From: Echiichthys vipera
Lineage: Eukaryota; Chordata; Actinopteri; Perciformes; Trachinidae
Reading direction: 5' to 3'
NCBI GenBank assembly: GCA_963691815.1
Contig: OY829659.1
Coordinates: 3,827,012 to 3,891,011 of the forward strand
Length of the DNA stretch: 64,000 nt
The notes below the pieces were generated by a model that made no database searches, was not told the DNA's origin, and saw nothing but the letters and a program-made list of their open reading frames with translations. Of this stretch, positions 45,611 to 56,690 are shown one piece after another; positions within the stretch are counted from its first letter, which is position 1, and every line of letters starts with the position of its first letter. The position numbers and the translations under genes were made by a program.

Positions 45611-47000
45611 CCCTATGGATTTCCCTATTCTGAGATGAGTATCTTAGGTCGTGAGGCAGCAGGTGAGGAACACCAGAGAAAATAACGTGGTTGCAGATGA
45701 GCCACACGCCACTGGGTGAGATTTTGAATGAACGCAAAGAGACGAGCTCCCGTTCAGACCAGAGAGAGATGCAGAATAAGAAGAGGACCCTCGGGTAATG
45801 GCTGGAGCCAGTGGATTGGATTTGAAGACATAGTGGCACCAGCTATCAATTTGACTCTATATGTAATATGACCTCCATGTCACTGCTCAGCTCAGTACCC
45901 GTGGTTGTGCAGTAGCAGGAGAGGGCGTCTCACAAACATCAATGACAGGACATCCAGACGACAAGGTAACACACATGGGTACTTCCAATGTTCACTGAGC
46001 AGGATTGAAAGCAGATACAATGCGACAAAGTGCCCTGAGATTGGGTTTCCCTGCGCCGGGCGAAGTCAGAGAGGCACCAAAGTGCATCAAAAGCGTTTTA
46101 AATATCCCAACATATAAACAAAGCCTTGTCGAAGCGTACTGATGTGGATTTATTCAGCCAGGGAAGCACGAGCGATCTCTTCCCAGCAACTCCCCTGCAG
46201 TACTCAAGGGCATCAGCACTGGAATTAAAGAGAAGGAGCGCAGTACTTCTTCCCTCAGTGAATTACACTGGGCTGTATCCTTTTATATGTCTAATATATA
46301 GAGGATCCAGATTGAATGTGATGTATTTTGATTAACCAGGGTCTTACGCTCTGTCATCCCGACACATTATCAAAGTGCCGTGACCTTGACTTTAAAAATA
46401 GGACTTTTCTTTGCTTCGGAGTGAAAATATTTCCCAGTTTTTATGCTGAACGCAAGCCAATTAAGCCATTTCATCACTTTATCCGTACGACCTTAAGTCT
46501 CGAGGTGACTACCATAAAATGATTCAGATCTAATATATCGACCTTTTGAAAGGCGTTCGTAAAAAGGTCAGATTTTACCGGGGCAAATATTCTGCTTAAT
46601 GAAAAGGTTGTCTTATTAGAGCAGGTGGAATTGACCTACCGTTGTCAGGTTTCTTCAAATGAAAGGGCAAAACATCCCCACCTTGATATCTGTGTATGAG
46701 AGGAGATGTAGAGTATGCACTGCGGATGCACGATCCCACTCCTGACCACAGTAAACGCAGCGAATGTCCAACAGGTAACTTTCCCCATCTGTGTGTCTCA
46801 CTGCAGGAGTTTCGACATGCTTGATATGATGAACAGAATTAAAATGGGATGAGGCAAAGCGAGGAGTGTTGATGTCTTTGTGCAGCTGGCGTCTTTATTT
46901 ACACATCTACAGATGGGGAATTCAACAGAGCTGCTGCAGAGTCTTAGCGAGCAAGTGCATCTGTAATTTAGATTTTTCTTTCTTTTAGCACCCATTTAAT
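45611..47000. other. Unique sequence
   Basis: No repeat or gene recognised. AT-rich complex sequence around 46330-46660. Confidence 0.35.
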
Positions 47001-47316
47001 GATATGTTACTTCCCTGTTCGTATATAACTACAAAAAGTCCTGCTTTCACCCGGGCGAGCGGGGTTCGAATCCTGCTGACGCTCATGTCACGGACGTACT
47101 AAACCAAACCACGGCGTTTTTTCGATGGAACGATCGTTAAAAACCCGCAAATATCGGCCGATGTATCGGTCTATCGCTAATTTTTGACACACATGTTACT
47201 TCCCTATGTATAAGGCAGACAGTCTTCCTTCACTGTTTGTATATATAACTGTAAAAAGTCATGCTTTCAATCGGGCGAGCTGGGTTTGAATCCTGCTGAC
47301 GCTCATGTCACAGACG
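47001..47316. repeat. Tandem duplication with B-box-like motif
   Basis: Two similar ~100-bp segments, 47001-47096 and 47204-47316, each with TATATAACT, AAAAAGTC, GGGCGAGC and TTGAATCCTGCTGACGCTCA. The first contains GGTTCGAATCC, a perfect pol III B-box; the second GGTTTGAATCC. They could be decayed SINE copies. Confidence 0.5.
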
Positions 47317-47781
47317 TGGTGGTGGTGGTAGTGTTTACCTGAAGCAACACAGGTTTTTCTGGTTCTTCTTCACTCTGTTCCACATCAACCGCGGACATTT
47401 CCAAGTCCCAGAATACTCCAGGCAAACTAAAGGTAAGTGGTCTTTCAGACACAGGAGGCTTTGGTTTTGTTGGTTATTTGGAAATTACTGATCATTTTGT
47501 GTGTTAGATGGGATCCCGAAGAGGACTTTGATGTATGAGAGGATTTCTTGGGGGGTTATTTGAACTGTGGGTTTTGTTATTGGACATTAGATTGAGAGAA
47601 AATACTTAATTTTCGTTATTGAAACACAGACTGAGTTCCATGAGTCCCACCGTCTTGCAGCCTATTGTGTTTTTCTAACATTAAAACACACGAGATAAAC
47701 ATCTTTGTCAATTTACCTTCAATTTTTTTTTTGACCAAGAGATTTAAAGGTTGAAAAATAAACTTATAAGCAGAACACTAA
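47317..47781. other. No recognisable feature
   Basis: Unique spacer before HarbSANT copy 10. Confidence 0.4.
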
Positions 47782-48386
47782 GGGTCTGCTCACACTGTCC
47801 TCCCGGACCATGACCCGGGCTTTAGGGTACTTGTCCCCCCCTCCCTCTCCCCCCGCGCCCCAGCCCCGTTTGTACTCACACTACCAGGGCCTCGGCCAAT
47901 GCTTCTTGCTGTCCATACGCCATCACGCCGTAACACGTCACACGCATTGATCGCGTGTGCGTGGCTTTGTTTACAAATCTTTCCACAGACCTCTGAGTTT
48001 TTGTGCGTCTTGTCGACTGTTTTTGAATATTTTCATCCGACCAAATCTGCAGTAAACACTCCACCTCCGCATCACACCAACGTGAACCTTTCACCACCAT
48101 TGTTGTTGTTGTTAAATGTCCGCGCATGGTCCATCCTTCTATTTACATGTCCGAACAGGCGCACATAACGCTACTGCCGTAGGGCTCGTGCTCGTACACG
48201 TGCGCACGCTCGTGCTCGTACATGTGCAAACGGCTCCGCTAAAGCCCACCTCTCTCAGACGGGCCGTGGACGGTCCGCTGGCCGCAGTTGTGCGCGGAGC
48301 GGGTGCACTCACATGGCTTAAAGGTACTAGGCTTTAGCTGAAAAACCAGTTTTGGCCGCGGCCAAAAGGACAGTGTGATCACGCCC
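47782..48386 (-). mobile_element. HarbSANT copy 10, frame-intact subfamily
   Basis: 605 bp; flanks TAA / TCA. Like copy 2 it keeps the uninterrupted Myb/SANT-like frame, lacks TGACGTCA (TTGATCGCGTG instead), and has the long (AAC)n run and long G-rich tail. It ends only 20 bp before the hAT element at 48407. Confidence 0.75.
47876..48127 (-). pseudogene. Myb/SANT-like N-terminal fragment in HarbSANT copy 10
   Basis: An 83-codon minus-strand frame reading GSRWCDAEVECLLQIWSDEN then IQKQ and a basic TRRTK segment, the same fragment as in copy 2. It covers the first helix of a Myb_DNA-bind_4-type domain only. Relative to copy 2 there are several scattered replacements after residue 45 and none in the GSRW...IQKQ block except L/F. 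That could mean constraint in a past active element or simply chance over a short stretch. Confidence 0.5.
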
Positions 48387-48406
48387 TCAAAGCAAACACT
48401 AAACAT

Positions 48407-49248
48407 TAGGGATGTCCGATGCCGATATTGAGTTAAAAATGTAATATCGGGAATTATCGGTATCGATAATAATGATGTAATGTTTGTTCTGTAGGCTTCA
48501 GCATTTCCGAGTCTGCATGAATGCAACATGGGACGTTTACAGGCGCGTGCTTGATGACGTATAACAACAACAACACGCTAGACTCGTAGGTTGCTAACCG
48601 TGGCTAACAAGCTTCAGCTCTTCAGTTAAACGCTGAAAAGAAGCAACAGCCGACACCGAGAAACAAACTTTTTCTATCGTTCAGGATGCCGGATTCACCA
48701 AACCTGTGGAGTTCCTCGAGCAACGTCATGTCGTGCCCAGTCGCAAGTATTTCTCAGACCGGTGCTTACCTGAATGGTACAGCGTTGTTTACCGTCACGT
48801 CGAGAAGGTAATTTCTGGTGCTGTATCCATTAGATCCAATACAGGTTAGCATGTTGAGCTCGACTGCTAATTTATTGATTGTATTATTTGCCAAGTTATT
48901 ACTCAGTCGTTACTCAGTCTGGAAAAAGAAAACTATGTTTGTTTACTACTCTGGACTGAAGATATGCATCTTCCTTGTGTTGATAATGTCTGTAGTGTGT
49001 TTGAGGCAAAATATTCTCTCTAAAAACACCAACAAATAAATGAATGGCACTTTTTCAATAACTTATTTTGTACAGACTGTGTTTACATTTGAAAAGCCGT
49101 GTTGCATTTATGTATGCATCCAGTGGGGCATCACAATAAAATTAGGCATAATGTGTTAATTCCATAATAGGTGATATGTGATGAATTTTGGTGTAAAAAG
49201 GCTGCATATATCGGATATCGGCAGAAAAGCCAATATCGAGTATCCCTA
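48407..49248 (+). mobile_element. hAT transposon relic, 842 bp
   Basis: Exact 8-bp duplication CTAAACAT on both sides (48399-48406 and 49249-49256). Ends are inverted relatives: TAGGGATGTCCGATGCCGAT and CCAATATCGAGTATCCCTA. It contains one conserved transposase exon relic (48670-48807) and otherwise AT-rich sequence, so it is internally deleted. Confidence 0.85.
48670..48807 (+). pseudogene. hAT transposase exon relic
   Basis: A 46-codon segment decoding as FSIVQDAGFTKPVEFLEQRH followed by VVPSRKYFS and ending RHVEK. It follows the ZBED/hAT transposase pattern (F..V...GF..L...L.P.Y..PSR.....). The segment stops being coding exactly at AAG followed by GTAATTT, a good splice-donor sequence, suggesting that the parent gene had an intron here. 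The catalytic DDE residues and dimerisation domain are not in the element. Lack of stops or frameshifts in the relic suggests a fairly young deletion derivative. Confidence 0.6.
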
Positions 49249-49256
49249 CTAAACAT

Positions 49257-49859
49257 CACCTTAAATCAAATATCAATAGAAACTATTGAAAAACAACAAA
49301 TACAGTAGAAATATGGACACATTCACCAGGTTTCTAAAGGCAGTGGCAAAGTGAGTCTCCTTCATGAAACCTATGAAAAATAACCTTGTGACAATATGGT
49401 GTCTTCCATCCCACTCAGTCCATCAGCGAGTTTTATTTTTAGGCGCCTTAAATGGAGGGAAAAGGATTGAAAAGTACCACTAAAGCGAGAGAGGGACACA
49501 GTGCAAGCATCAGTCCCTAATGGCTCTAATGTAGTATTTCAAAAAGGGGGAGCGGAGGCCCGGAGCCCCCAGGGGCCTGGCTATAGGGTAAACACACTGC
49601 AGGTAATGGCACTGCAGCAACCAAATGGCTTCAATTTCACTGCTGCGTGCTCGAGCATCGGCACGCAGGAGAACGGCGGCGTCAGCTGATGCACATTAAT
49701 GACGAGGTTGGTGCCCGCGGAGGAGACGAAATCTGCAACTCGCCATCTTCATTCTGGGAATATCCCTGAGCTGCTTTTCACTTTCTCTGTTGTTGTTTTC
49801 TTGGTATTAATCACTACTTTTTACATAAACATGTTGCTAAGCAGTGGTTTGTGGTGTTA
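49257..49859. other. No recognisable feature
   Basis: Unique spacer between the hAT element and HarbSANT copy 11. Confidence 0.4.
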
Positions 49860-50456
49860 GAGCGCACTCACACTGTCCTTCCGCACCGGGCCAAAACAGG
49901 TTTTTCAGGTCAAGCCTAGTGCGTTTGACCAGTGTGAGTGCAACCGCTCCGTGCCTAACTGCGGCGGGCTGGCCGTCCACGGCCCGTCTGAGAGAGGTGG
50001 GCTTTTGTAGAGCGCGTTTGCACATGTACGAGCACGAGCGTGCGCATGTGTACGAGCACGAGGCCTACGGCGGTTCTGAGGTCATTTCCTGTGCGCCTGT
50101 TGGGACGTAGAAAAAAGAAGGAGGGACCATGCGCGGACATTTCAAACAATGGCGGCGAAAGGTTCACGTTGGTGTGATGCGGAGGTGGAGTGTTTACTGC
50201 AGATTTGGTCGATGAAAAGATTCAAAAACAGTCGACAAGACGCACAAAAACTCCGAGGTCTACGGAAAGATTTGGAAACAAAGCCACGCATCGCCATGAC
50301 GTCATCAATGCGTGTGACGTGTTACGGCGTGATGACGTATAGGCAGCAAGAAGCATTCTCCGAGGCCCAGGTAGTGTGAGTACAAACGGGCCTGGAGGGG
50401 GGGACAAGGACCCTAAAGCACGGGGCACGGGACGGAGGCACAGTGGGAGTGTGCCC
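49860..50456 (+). mobile_element. HarbSANT copy 11
   Basis: 597 bp; starts GAGCGCACTCACACTG after TTA, ends GGGAGTGTGCCC before TAA. Short-tail, frame-broken, CRE intact. Both GAGCACGAG motifs present. + / - pair with copy 12. Confidence 0.8.
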
Positions 50457-51059
50457 TAAGTGTCCCATGCATGTGAACTGCAGCCACGGTACGGAGGAGC
50501 CGATAAGTTATTTGCTTTTCTAGAAAATGGAAATAAATAAGTGAACAGAACAAATGTTGTTGTGATGAAGTGACTTCTTCGCCTGAGCTCTTAGTTCGCA
50601 TGACGAGACTTTGCTGACTTTCTCCAGAGCCGGTGACATTTTAAAAGCCTTGACCCCCGTGTTGGTTGCACTGCGGTTCTTTGTGCATAAAAAAACACAA
50701 GGACCCGTTCTCTCTGTGTGGATACCACGGCTCAGGTTACATCATGCACTTTGGCTCCTATATGGGGACGATGGGGAGGTTCACATGTGCCAATTCAGCG
50801 CAGTAATGGAGGCCCCGAGCTAATCACTGTTAGCCGCTTTACATTACATTAATAGCTCTTAGCGACTGTCTAGGCTTTCTCCGTGAATAGTTGTTACATG
50901 GAAAAATGGTCTCGATGGATTATTTGATGAGTGTATTTGCTGGAAAAGACCCTGGGATGATTTTACGCCGGGAATTCACATTAAAGAGACCCATGAATTC
51001 CTCCATGAGCAGCAGCAGGTTCCATGTCATATGTAAGCCCCTGAATGTGTCCTCCCTTA
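50457..51059. other. Spacer between HarbSANT copies 11 and 12
   Basis: 603 bp without recognised features. Confidence 0.4.
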
Positions 51060-51610
51060 GGGCGCACTCACACTGTCCTTCCGCACCACGCCCGTGCTTT
51101 AGGGTCCTTGTCCCCCCCTCCAGGCCCGTTTGTACTCACACTACCTGGGCCTCGGCGAATGCTTCTTGCTGCCTATACGTCATCACGCCGTAACACGTCA
51201 CACGCATTGATGACGTCATGGCGATGCGTGGCTTTGTTTCCAAATCTTTCCGTAGACCTCTGAGTTTTTGTGCGTCTTGTCGACTGTTTTTGAATCTTTT
51301 CATCGACCAAATCTGCAGTAAACACTCCACCTCCGCATCACACCAACGTGAACCTTTCGCCGCGCATGGTCTTCTTTTTTCTACGTCCCAACAGGCGCAC
51401 AGGAAATGACCTCAGAACCGCCGTAGGCCTCTTGCTCGTACACGTGCGCACGCTCGTGCTCGTACACGTGCAAACGGGCTCTACAAAAGCCCACCTCTCT
51501 CAGGCGGGCCGTGGTCGGCCAGCTGTCTGCAAATATGCGCAGAGCGGGTGCACTCACACTGGTCAAACGCACTAGGCTCTAGTGGTGCGTTTGACAGTGT
51601 GATTGCGCCC
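51060..51610 (-). mobile_element. HarbSANT copy 12
   Basis: 551 bp with a perfect TTA duplication (51057-51059 and 51611-51613). Short-tail, frame-broken, CRE intact. A deletion removes the start codon region (CCTTTCGCCGCGCATGG joins directly), and the right end is shortened. Confidence 0.8.
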
Positions 51611-52291
51611 TTAGAAAGATGTAGAGAGGCTTTTTATTGAACTCAGCGAACTTTAGCGAAGCAGGTTAGTGTCTCATGGATTTTATGTTCAGCGGTGGAA
51701 GTAAAAAGGCTGCTGCCCTTTTGACTAAACGCTCACTGCTGACCGCTGCAGACTGAGGACGCAGAGCTGGACCGTGAGCTCCTTCACACAGACGCAGGTC
51801 TTCTGCTGAAATTCATCTAATGTATAAAGAAAACGCTGCAAAGTCAAAGCTAGTGCAGAGTATTTGGAGATTACACCGCATGTCTCTACGGAATAATGTT
51901 ATCAAATGCAGCCTCGCAGGGAATATTCCCATTGTGATGCTTATTCAGAGCGTGTATGAGAGGTTTTTATCCCATTAGAGAAGTTTTTAGGTCAGAGAGC
52001 GCTGCGATACTGTACTGAGTTGCATTATGTTGCACTATGTTTCCTATTATTTTGGGGTCTTATCCATTTTAATAAGGCGAGGCAGGCATTCATACAAATA
52101 GGCATAATGTCTCAATTCTAGAGGCGCCAACTTTCGTCACAGATTGCATCGGGCAGAGAGGTGTCAGACCACATTTCAGTCTGAATCAGGTCAAATTGGC
52201 TTCTTTATATATAAAAAACAAAAGCAGCTAACACCTCCAGCACCAGTTTATCTGCAGCTGCAGGACTTTCCTTTAAGTGTTGTAACTTTCA
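51611..52291. other. No recognisable feature
   Basis: Unique spacer between HarbSANT copies 12 and 13. Confidence 0.4.
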
Positions 52292-52832
52292 CACTCCCAC
52301 TGTGCCTCCGTCCCGTGCCCCGTGCTTTAGGGTCCTTGTCCCCCCCTCCAGGCCCGTTTGTACTCACACTACCTGGGCCTCGGAGAATGCTTCTTGCTGC
52401 CTATGAGTCATCACGCCGTAACACGTCACACGCATTGATGACATCTGGATAGACCTCACAGTTTTTGTGCGTCTTGTCGACTGTTTTTTAATCTTTTCAT
52501 TGACCAAATCTGCAGTAAACCCTCCACCTCCGCATCACACCAACGTGAACCTTTCGCCGCCATTGCTGTTGTTGTTAAATGTCCGCGCATGGTGCGTCGT
52601 TCTTTTTTCTATATCCCAACAGGCACACAGGAAATGATGTCCAAGCCGCCGTAGGCCTCGTGCTTGTACACGTGCAAACGTGCTTCACAAAAGCCCACCT
52701 CTCTCCGGGCCGTGGACGGCAAGCGTGCCGCAGCTAGGTGCGGTACGGTTGCACTCACACTGGTCAAACGAACTAGACTTTAGCCGAAAAACCTGTTTTG
52801 GCGCGGTGCGGAAAGAGAGTACGAGTGCGCCC
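52292..52832 (-). mobile_element. HarbSANT copy 13, left end clipped
   Basis: The first ~5 bases of the left terminus are missing (starts CACTCCCACTGTGCC); right terminus GAGTGCGCCC is followed by TTA. A deletion of ~40 bp destroys the CRE site and neighbouring sequence. It has the (AAC)n run of older copies but the short G-rich tail of younger ones. Confidence 0.75.
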
Positions 52833-53651
52833 TTATAAACAGGTAGTTTTCAGCATGCAGCCAATCAAGAGCCAGGGCCTGGAACCACTCCACCATTCAC
52901 GGCACGGCTATGGCACACACCTATTTGCATAACTGATGGAAGCACACAGGGCACACACACACACACGGCACATTGGCTAAAAAATGGCTGCAGTCATAAC
53001 ACATGGTTGGTACTGATTGTCTAGTTTCATGTAATACCAATACACTGTAGCTATTTTATGGATAAGGATAAATAGAGAAAAGGGTAATTTTGTAATCTGT
53101 GTGAATACTGTATTTGGTTAATGGTGCACATTATGTGAATACACTGCCTCCATGTTAGTCTATAGTATACAATACAGAGAATTACAGTGTCGGTGCTCTG
53201 CACATGTTCCAGGATCAGTTACTCTGGAGCTGCTCAGTAACAGACCAAGAAAGCCTGTATCCCTGTGTGGTGGAGGTATATGCTCTCTCCTCTCCACTGA
53301 GGTGCTAGCTTAACAAGGATCTGAACAGACTGGTATGGGGTCTGACACCTCTGGGCTTGAGGCGAGCTGGGGCTACAGCAGAAGACCTGTTCGAAGAAAC
53401 GTGTCCATGTGAAGAAGCGCACAGTCCAGCTCTTTGTGTCCAGTGTGCAGCGGTCAGCAGTGAGCAGCAGCCTTTTTACTTCCACAACTGAACATAAAAC
53501 CACTTAAACTTCAGATACGACCACTTCATTATAATACCAATTAATTATGGTCCCAGGCTATAGTGGTTCATTTTGAAAAAGCAGCTTTTTTAAAACATAA
53601 CCTATCAATCTTGGTATTATATTGTTGTTACTTTATGAATTCTGACCACTG
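52833..53651. other. No recognisable feature
   Basis: Unique-looking sequence with a short (AC) run near 52955. Confidence 0.4.
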
Positions 53652-53718
53652 GTGGGGTGGTCAGCACTGTCGCCTCACAACAGGAGGGTTCCTGGTTCAA
53701 ATCCCGGCTGGGGCCCTT
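53652..53718 (+). mobile_element. tRNA-headed SINE, head only
   Basis: Contains GTGGTCAGCACTGTCG (A-box region) and GGTTCAAATCC (perfect B-box), then GGGGCCCTT and a break. It is the 5' ~70 bp of the SINE whose fuller copy lies 100 bp downstream. Confidence 0.65.
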
Positions 53719-53824
53719 AACATCTGCAAGTATATTACTATAGTAAGGAGCCAGAAACAGAACAACAGTCTTAATAATAATAATATTGTTGAATTGAATT
53801 AATTAATTTTGTTACATACTGTAG

Positions 53825-54150
53825 AAGGCGACACGGTGCTCTTAGTGGTTAGCACTGTCGCCTCACAGTGAGAGGGTTCCTGGTTTGAATCCTGGCTGGG
53901 GCCCTTCTGTGTGGAGTTTGCATGTTGTCCCCGTGTCTGCGTGGGTTTTCTCCGGGTTCTCCGGTTTCCTCCCACAGTCCAAAGACGTGCAGGTGTTGGG
54001 TTCATTGATGACTCTAAATCACCCGTAGGTGTGAATGGTTGTCTGTCTCTGTTCGTCTCTATGTGTCCTGTGATAGACTGGCGTCCTGTCCAGGGTGGAC
54101 CCCACCTCACGCCCGATGTCAGCTGGGATCGGCTCAAGCCCCCCGCGACC
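53825..54150 (+). mobile_element. tRNA-headed SINE, fullest head copy
   Basis: Starts GCGACACGGTGCTCTTAGTG; A-box region GTGGTTAGCACTGTCG, B-box GGTTTGAATCC, then the body (GTGTGGAGTTTGCATGTTG, TGCGTGGGTTTTCTCC, CACCCGTAGG) and stops abruptly at CCCCCCGCGACC without the (ATGA) tail. This copy shows that the tail-only copies elsewhere belong to a tRNA-derived SINE. Confidence 0.8.
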
Positions 54151-54687
54151 AGAGCTTTCTTGGGATCAAGCTGTTTCTAAATGACTTCAAGAAGATGCTA
54201 AGTACCAAACTGCGTACTTTGCTTTAACCTTTGCGTTTTACTGTGGTAGATGTTACATGAATAGCCTCCATTAGTCTGTGCCAACACTGGCTTATGACTG
54301 TCAACGTCCCCGCTCTGATGAACGCTTTCATCACATCTGTCTCAGAGGCTTAACTGATTTTTCTGAATGTAGACCGTAGCTTTCCCTCGACAGCTTTGTT
54401 GTAAACCCTGAAACTCATCCTGCAGCTTCAGACGAATGTAGCAGATTACTTTCATTACGACTATTGTGAAGACCACACCTTAAGCGCCGCTAATTAACTC
54501 GTTAGAAATGTTTTCAGCGTTTAGATTTGATTTCAGGGCCCAGATCTGAGTGAACAACAGATGTGATGGTTTCTTGTTTGTTTTAATGAATATAAAAATC
54601 ACTTGTGCAAGTGAAAAGTGCAAAAACGGACTGTTATTCCATGCAGTGGCGTCCCTTCTCACGCGGTCTTATTATCACGCTCTGTGA
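54151..54687. other. No recognisable feature
   Basis: Unique AT-rich sequence. Confidence 0.4.
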
Positions 54688-55325
54688 GAGATCCTCAAAG
54701 CAACTGGACTTGGTTATTTGTCTAGGAAAATGTTTCACCTCTCATCCATGTACGCATCTGACCAGGCTGGGACTGGACCAGGACCAGGACCAGGGCCAGG
54801 ACCAGGACCAGGACCAGGACCAGGACCAGGGCCAGGACCAGGACCAGGACCAGGCTGGGACTGGTCCAACTAACTGGTGTGGAGATCCAGGTATTTAACC
54901 TCTCACAAGGCCGATGATGTCACTGGAACCCTTTGTGCTCCAAGTGCCAACGACCGTCGTTAGAGTGACAGTCGTTGGTGGAAGTTGGTTTCGACTTCGT
55001 TAGTGCTGGTCCAGTCCCAGCCTGGTCCTGGTCCTGGCCCTGGTCCTGGTTCTGGTCCAGTCCCAGCCTGGTCCTGGTCCTGATCCAGTCGTTGGTGGGA
55101 AGTTGGTTTGGACTTCGTTAGTGCTCTATTGAGTCTGAACGACCGTCGTTAGAGGGGCAGTGAAGTACGCATCTGACATGGCTGGGACTGGACCTGGACC
55201 AGGACCAGGACCAGGACCAGGATCAGGCTGGGACTGGTCTTCCTAGACAAATAACCAAGTCCAGTTGCTTTTGACTGAAATTGCTTTGAGGATAACGACG
55301 ACCTGGACACATGAGAACATTCACA
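54688..55325. repeat. Inverted structure with GGACCA arrays
   Basis: Outer arms are reverse complements: 54690-54735 (AAGCAACTGGACTTGGTTAT) and ~55238-55285 (ATAACCAAGTCCAGTTGCTT). Between them lie (GGACCA)n on the + strand at 54770-54865, its complement (CCTGGT)n at 55010-55085, a further GGACCA run at 55190-55225, and two AACGACCGTCGTTAGAG blocks. It is related to 4655-4865. Probably a rearranged retroelement end; the G-P and D-Q repeats in the open frames are artefacts. Confidence 0.6.
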
Positions 55326-56101
55326 GGCTCTGGGAGAGACCGCACATGCCCTTTGTTGGAGGTTGAATGAATATATAAAGGGCGCATTCTCAAATTGGGT
55401 CTAAAGAATCCTCTGCTTTTCCTAGTTTTCAAATATTCATTGATTTTTAAAAAGAAACTCTCCTCGAGGTGAATCGACTCTCTTATTGACTCAGCAGCTC
55501 CGACTAAAAACTGATCAGAAACTCATTTTCCAGCAAGTAACAAAGACAGAGGAGCTGTGTGTGGGAAGGGAGTGTTTTCTGAGCGGTTGCATCATTCTCT
55601 ATTTCACCCACCTGAACCGAAAACACGTCGGCCCGCTGATGCGATTCTGTCTCATAACCTCATCTTTCCCCGTGTCAGCGACTTCTTTAGAGGCTGGGGA
55701 GTGAAATGTGAAATGCAGAGACTATCCCGGGGACTTGTTTTGTGGCGTAGAGAGAACAAGGACTGGAACACTTCCATGTTATATTTACAAGGCACGTTTA
55801 CAGTCACCGTTTTCTTTGAAGGCTAGGCCGCGGTTTTAGCTTTGATGCTATATTTTGCCATCTGCATTCAAATCTGTTGACTGTGGACGGCGGTAGGCTG
55901 GTATATCAGCAGACGGCTTGGGAAAGAAGAAGGTTTTACATCCTGCTTTAAACTAAAACATAAAAATGTCTGTGTTATCACTTTGCATATTCAGTAATTT
56001 ATGATATCTGGATGTCTTTCCCTGGAGAGGATGTTTATCAGTTTTTGTTTTTCTCAGTTTGTTTAAATCCATCTGCACAAAGAGCAGAAATAAACTGGAT
56101 A
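55326..56101. other. No recognisable feature
   Basis: Unassigned sequence; open frames under 90 codons lack motifs. Confidence 0.4.
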
Positions 56102-56690
56102 TATCTCATCTTCAGCCTCTTATCCGGGGTCGGGTCGTGGGGGCAGCATCTTTAGCAGGGGACCCCAAACTTCCCTTTCCCGGGCCACATTAACCAGCTC
56201 TAACTGGGGGATACTGAGGCGTTCCCAGGCCAGTGTGGAGATCTAATCTCTCCACCTGGTCCTGGGTCTTCCCCGAGGCCTCCTCCCAGCTGGACGTGCC
56301 TGGAACTCCTCCCTAGGGAGGCGCCCAGGGTTCATCCTTACCAAATGATCCTGAACCACCTCAACTGGCTCCTTTCAACACAAAGGAGCAGCGGCTCTAC
56401 TCCGAGTTCCTCACGGATGCTGAACTTCTCCCCCTCTCTCTAAGGGAGACTCCAGCCCCCCTCCTGAGGAAACACATTTCAGACGCTTGGAACTGGACCT
56501 GGTTCTTTAGGTCCTGACCCAGCTTTCATGACCACAGGTGAGGGTAGGAACCAGGACTGACCGGTATCAGAGCTTTGCCTTCCTCAGCTCTCTTTTCGTC
56601 CATCGTCCCCTCACTCGTGAACAAGATCCCGAGGTACTTGAACTCCTTCACTTGGGGTAAGGACTCATTCCCTACCTGTCCTATCTATCT
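56102..56690 (-). mobile_element. LINE 3' end, copy 5
   Basis: Reverse-strand copy of the family at 14087, from the tail to the segment decoding VKEFKYLGILFTSEGTM. It has an internal deletion of ~65 bp between that segment and KRELRKAKL. It confirms the reading E-F-K-Y-L-G where copy 2 has E-F-K-D-L-G. Confidence 0.8.
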
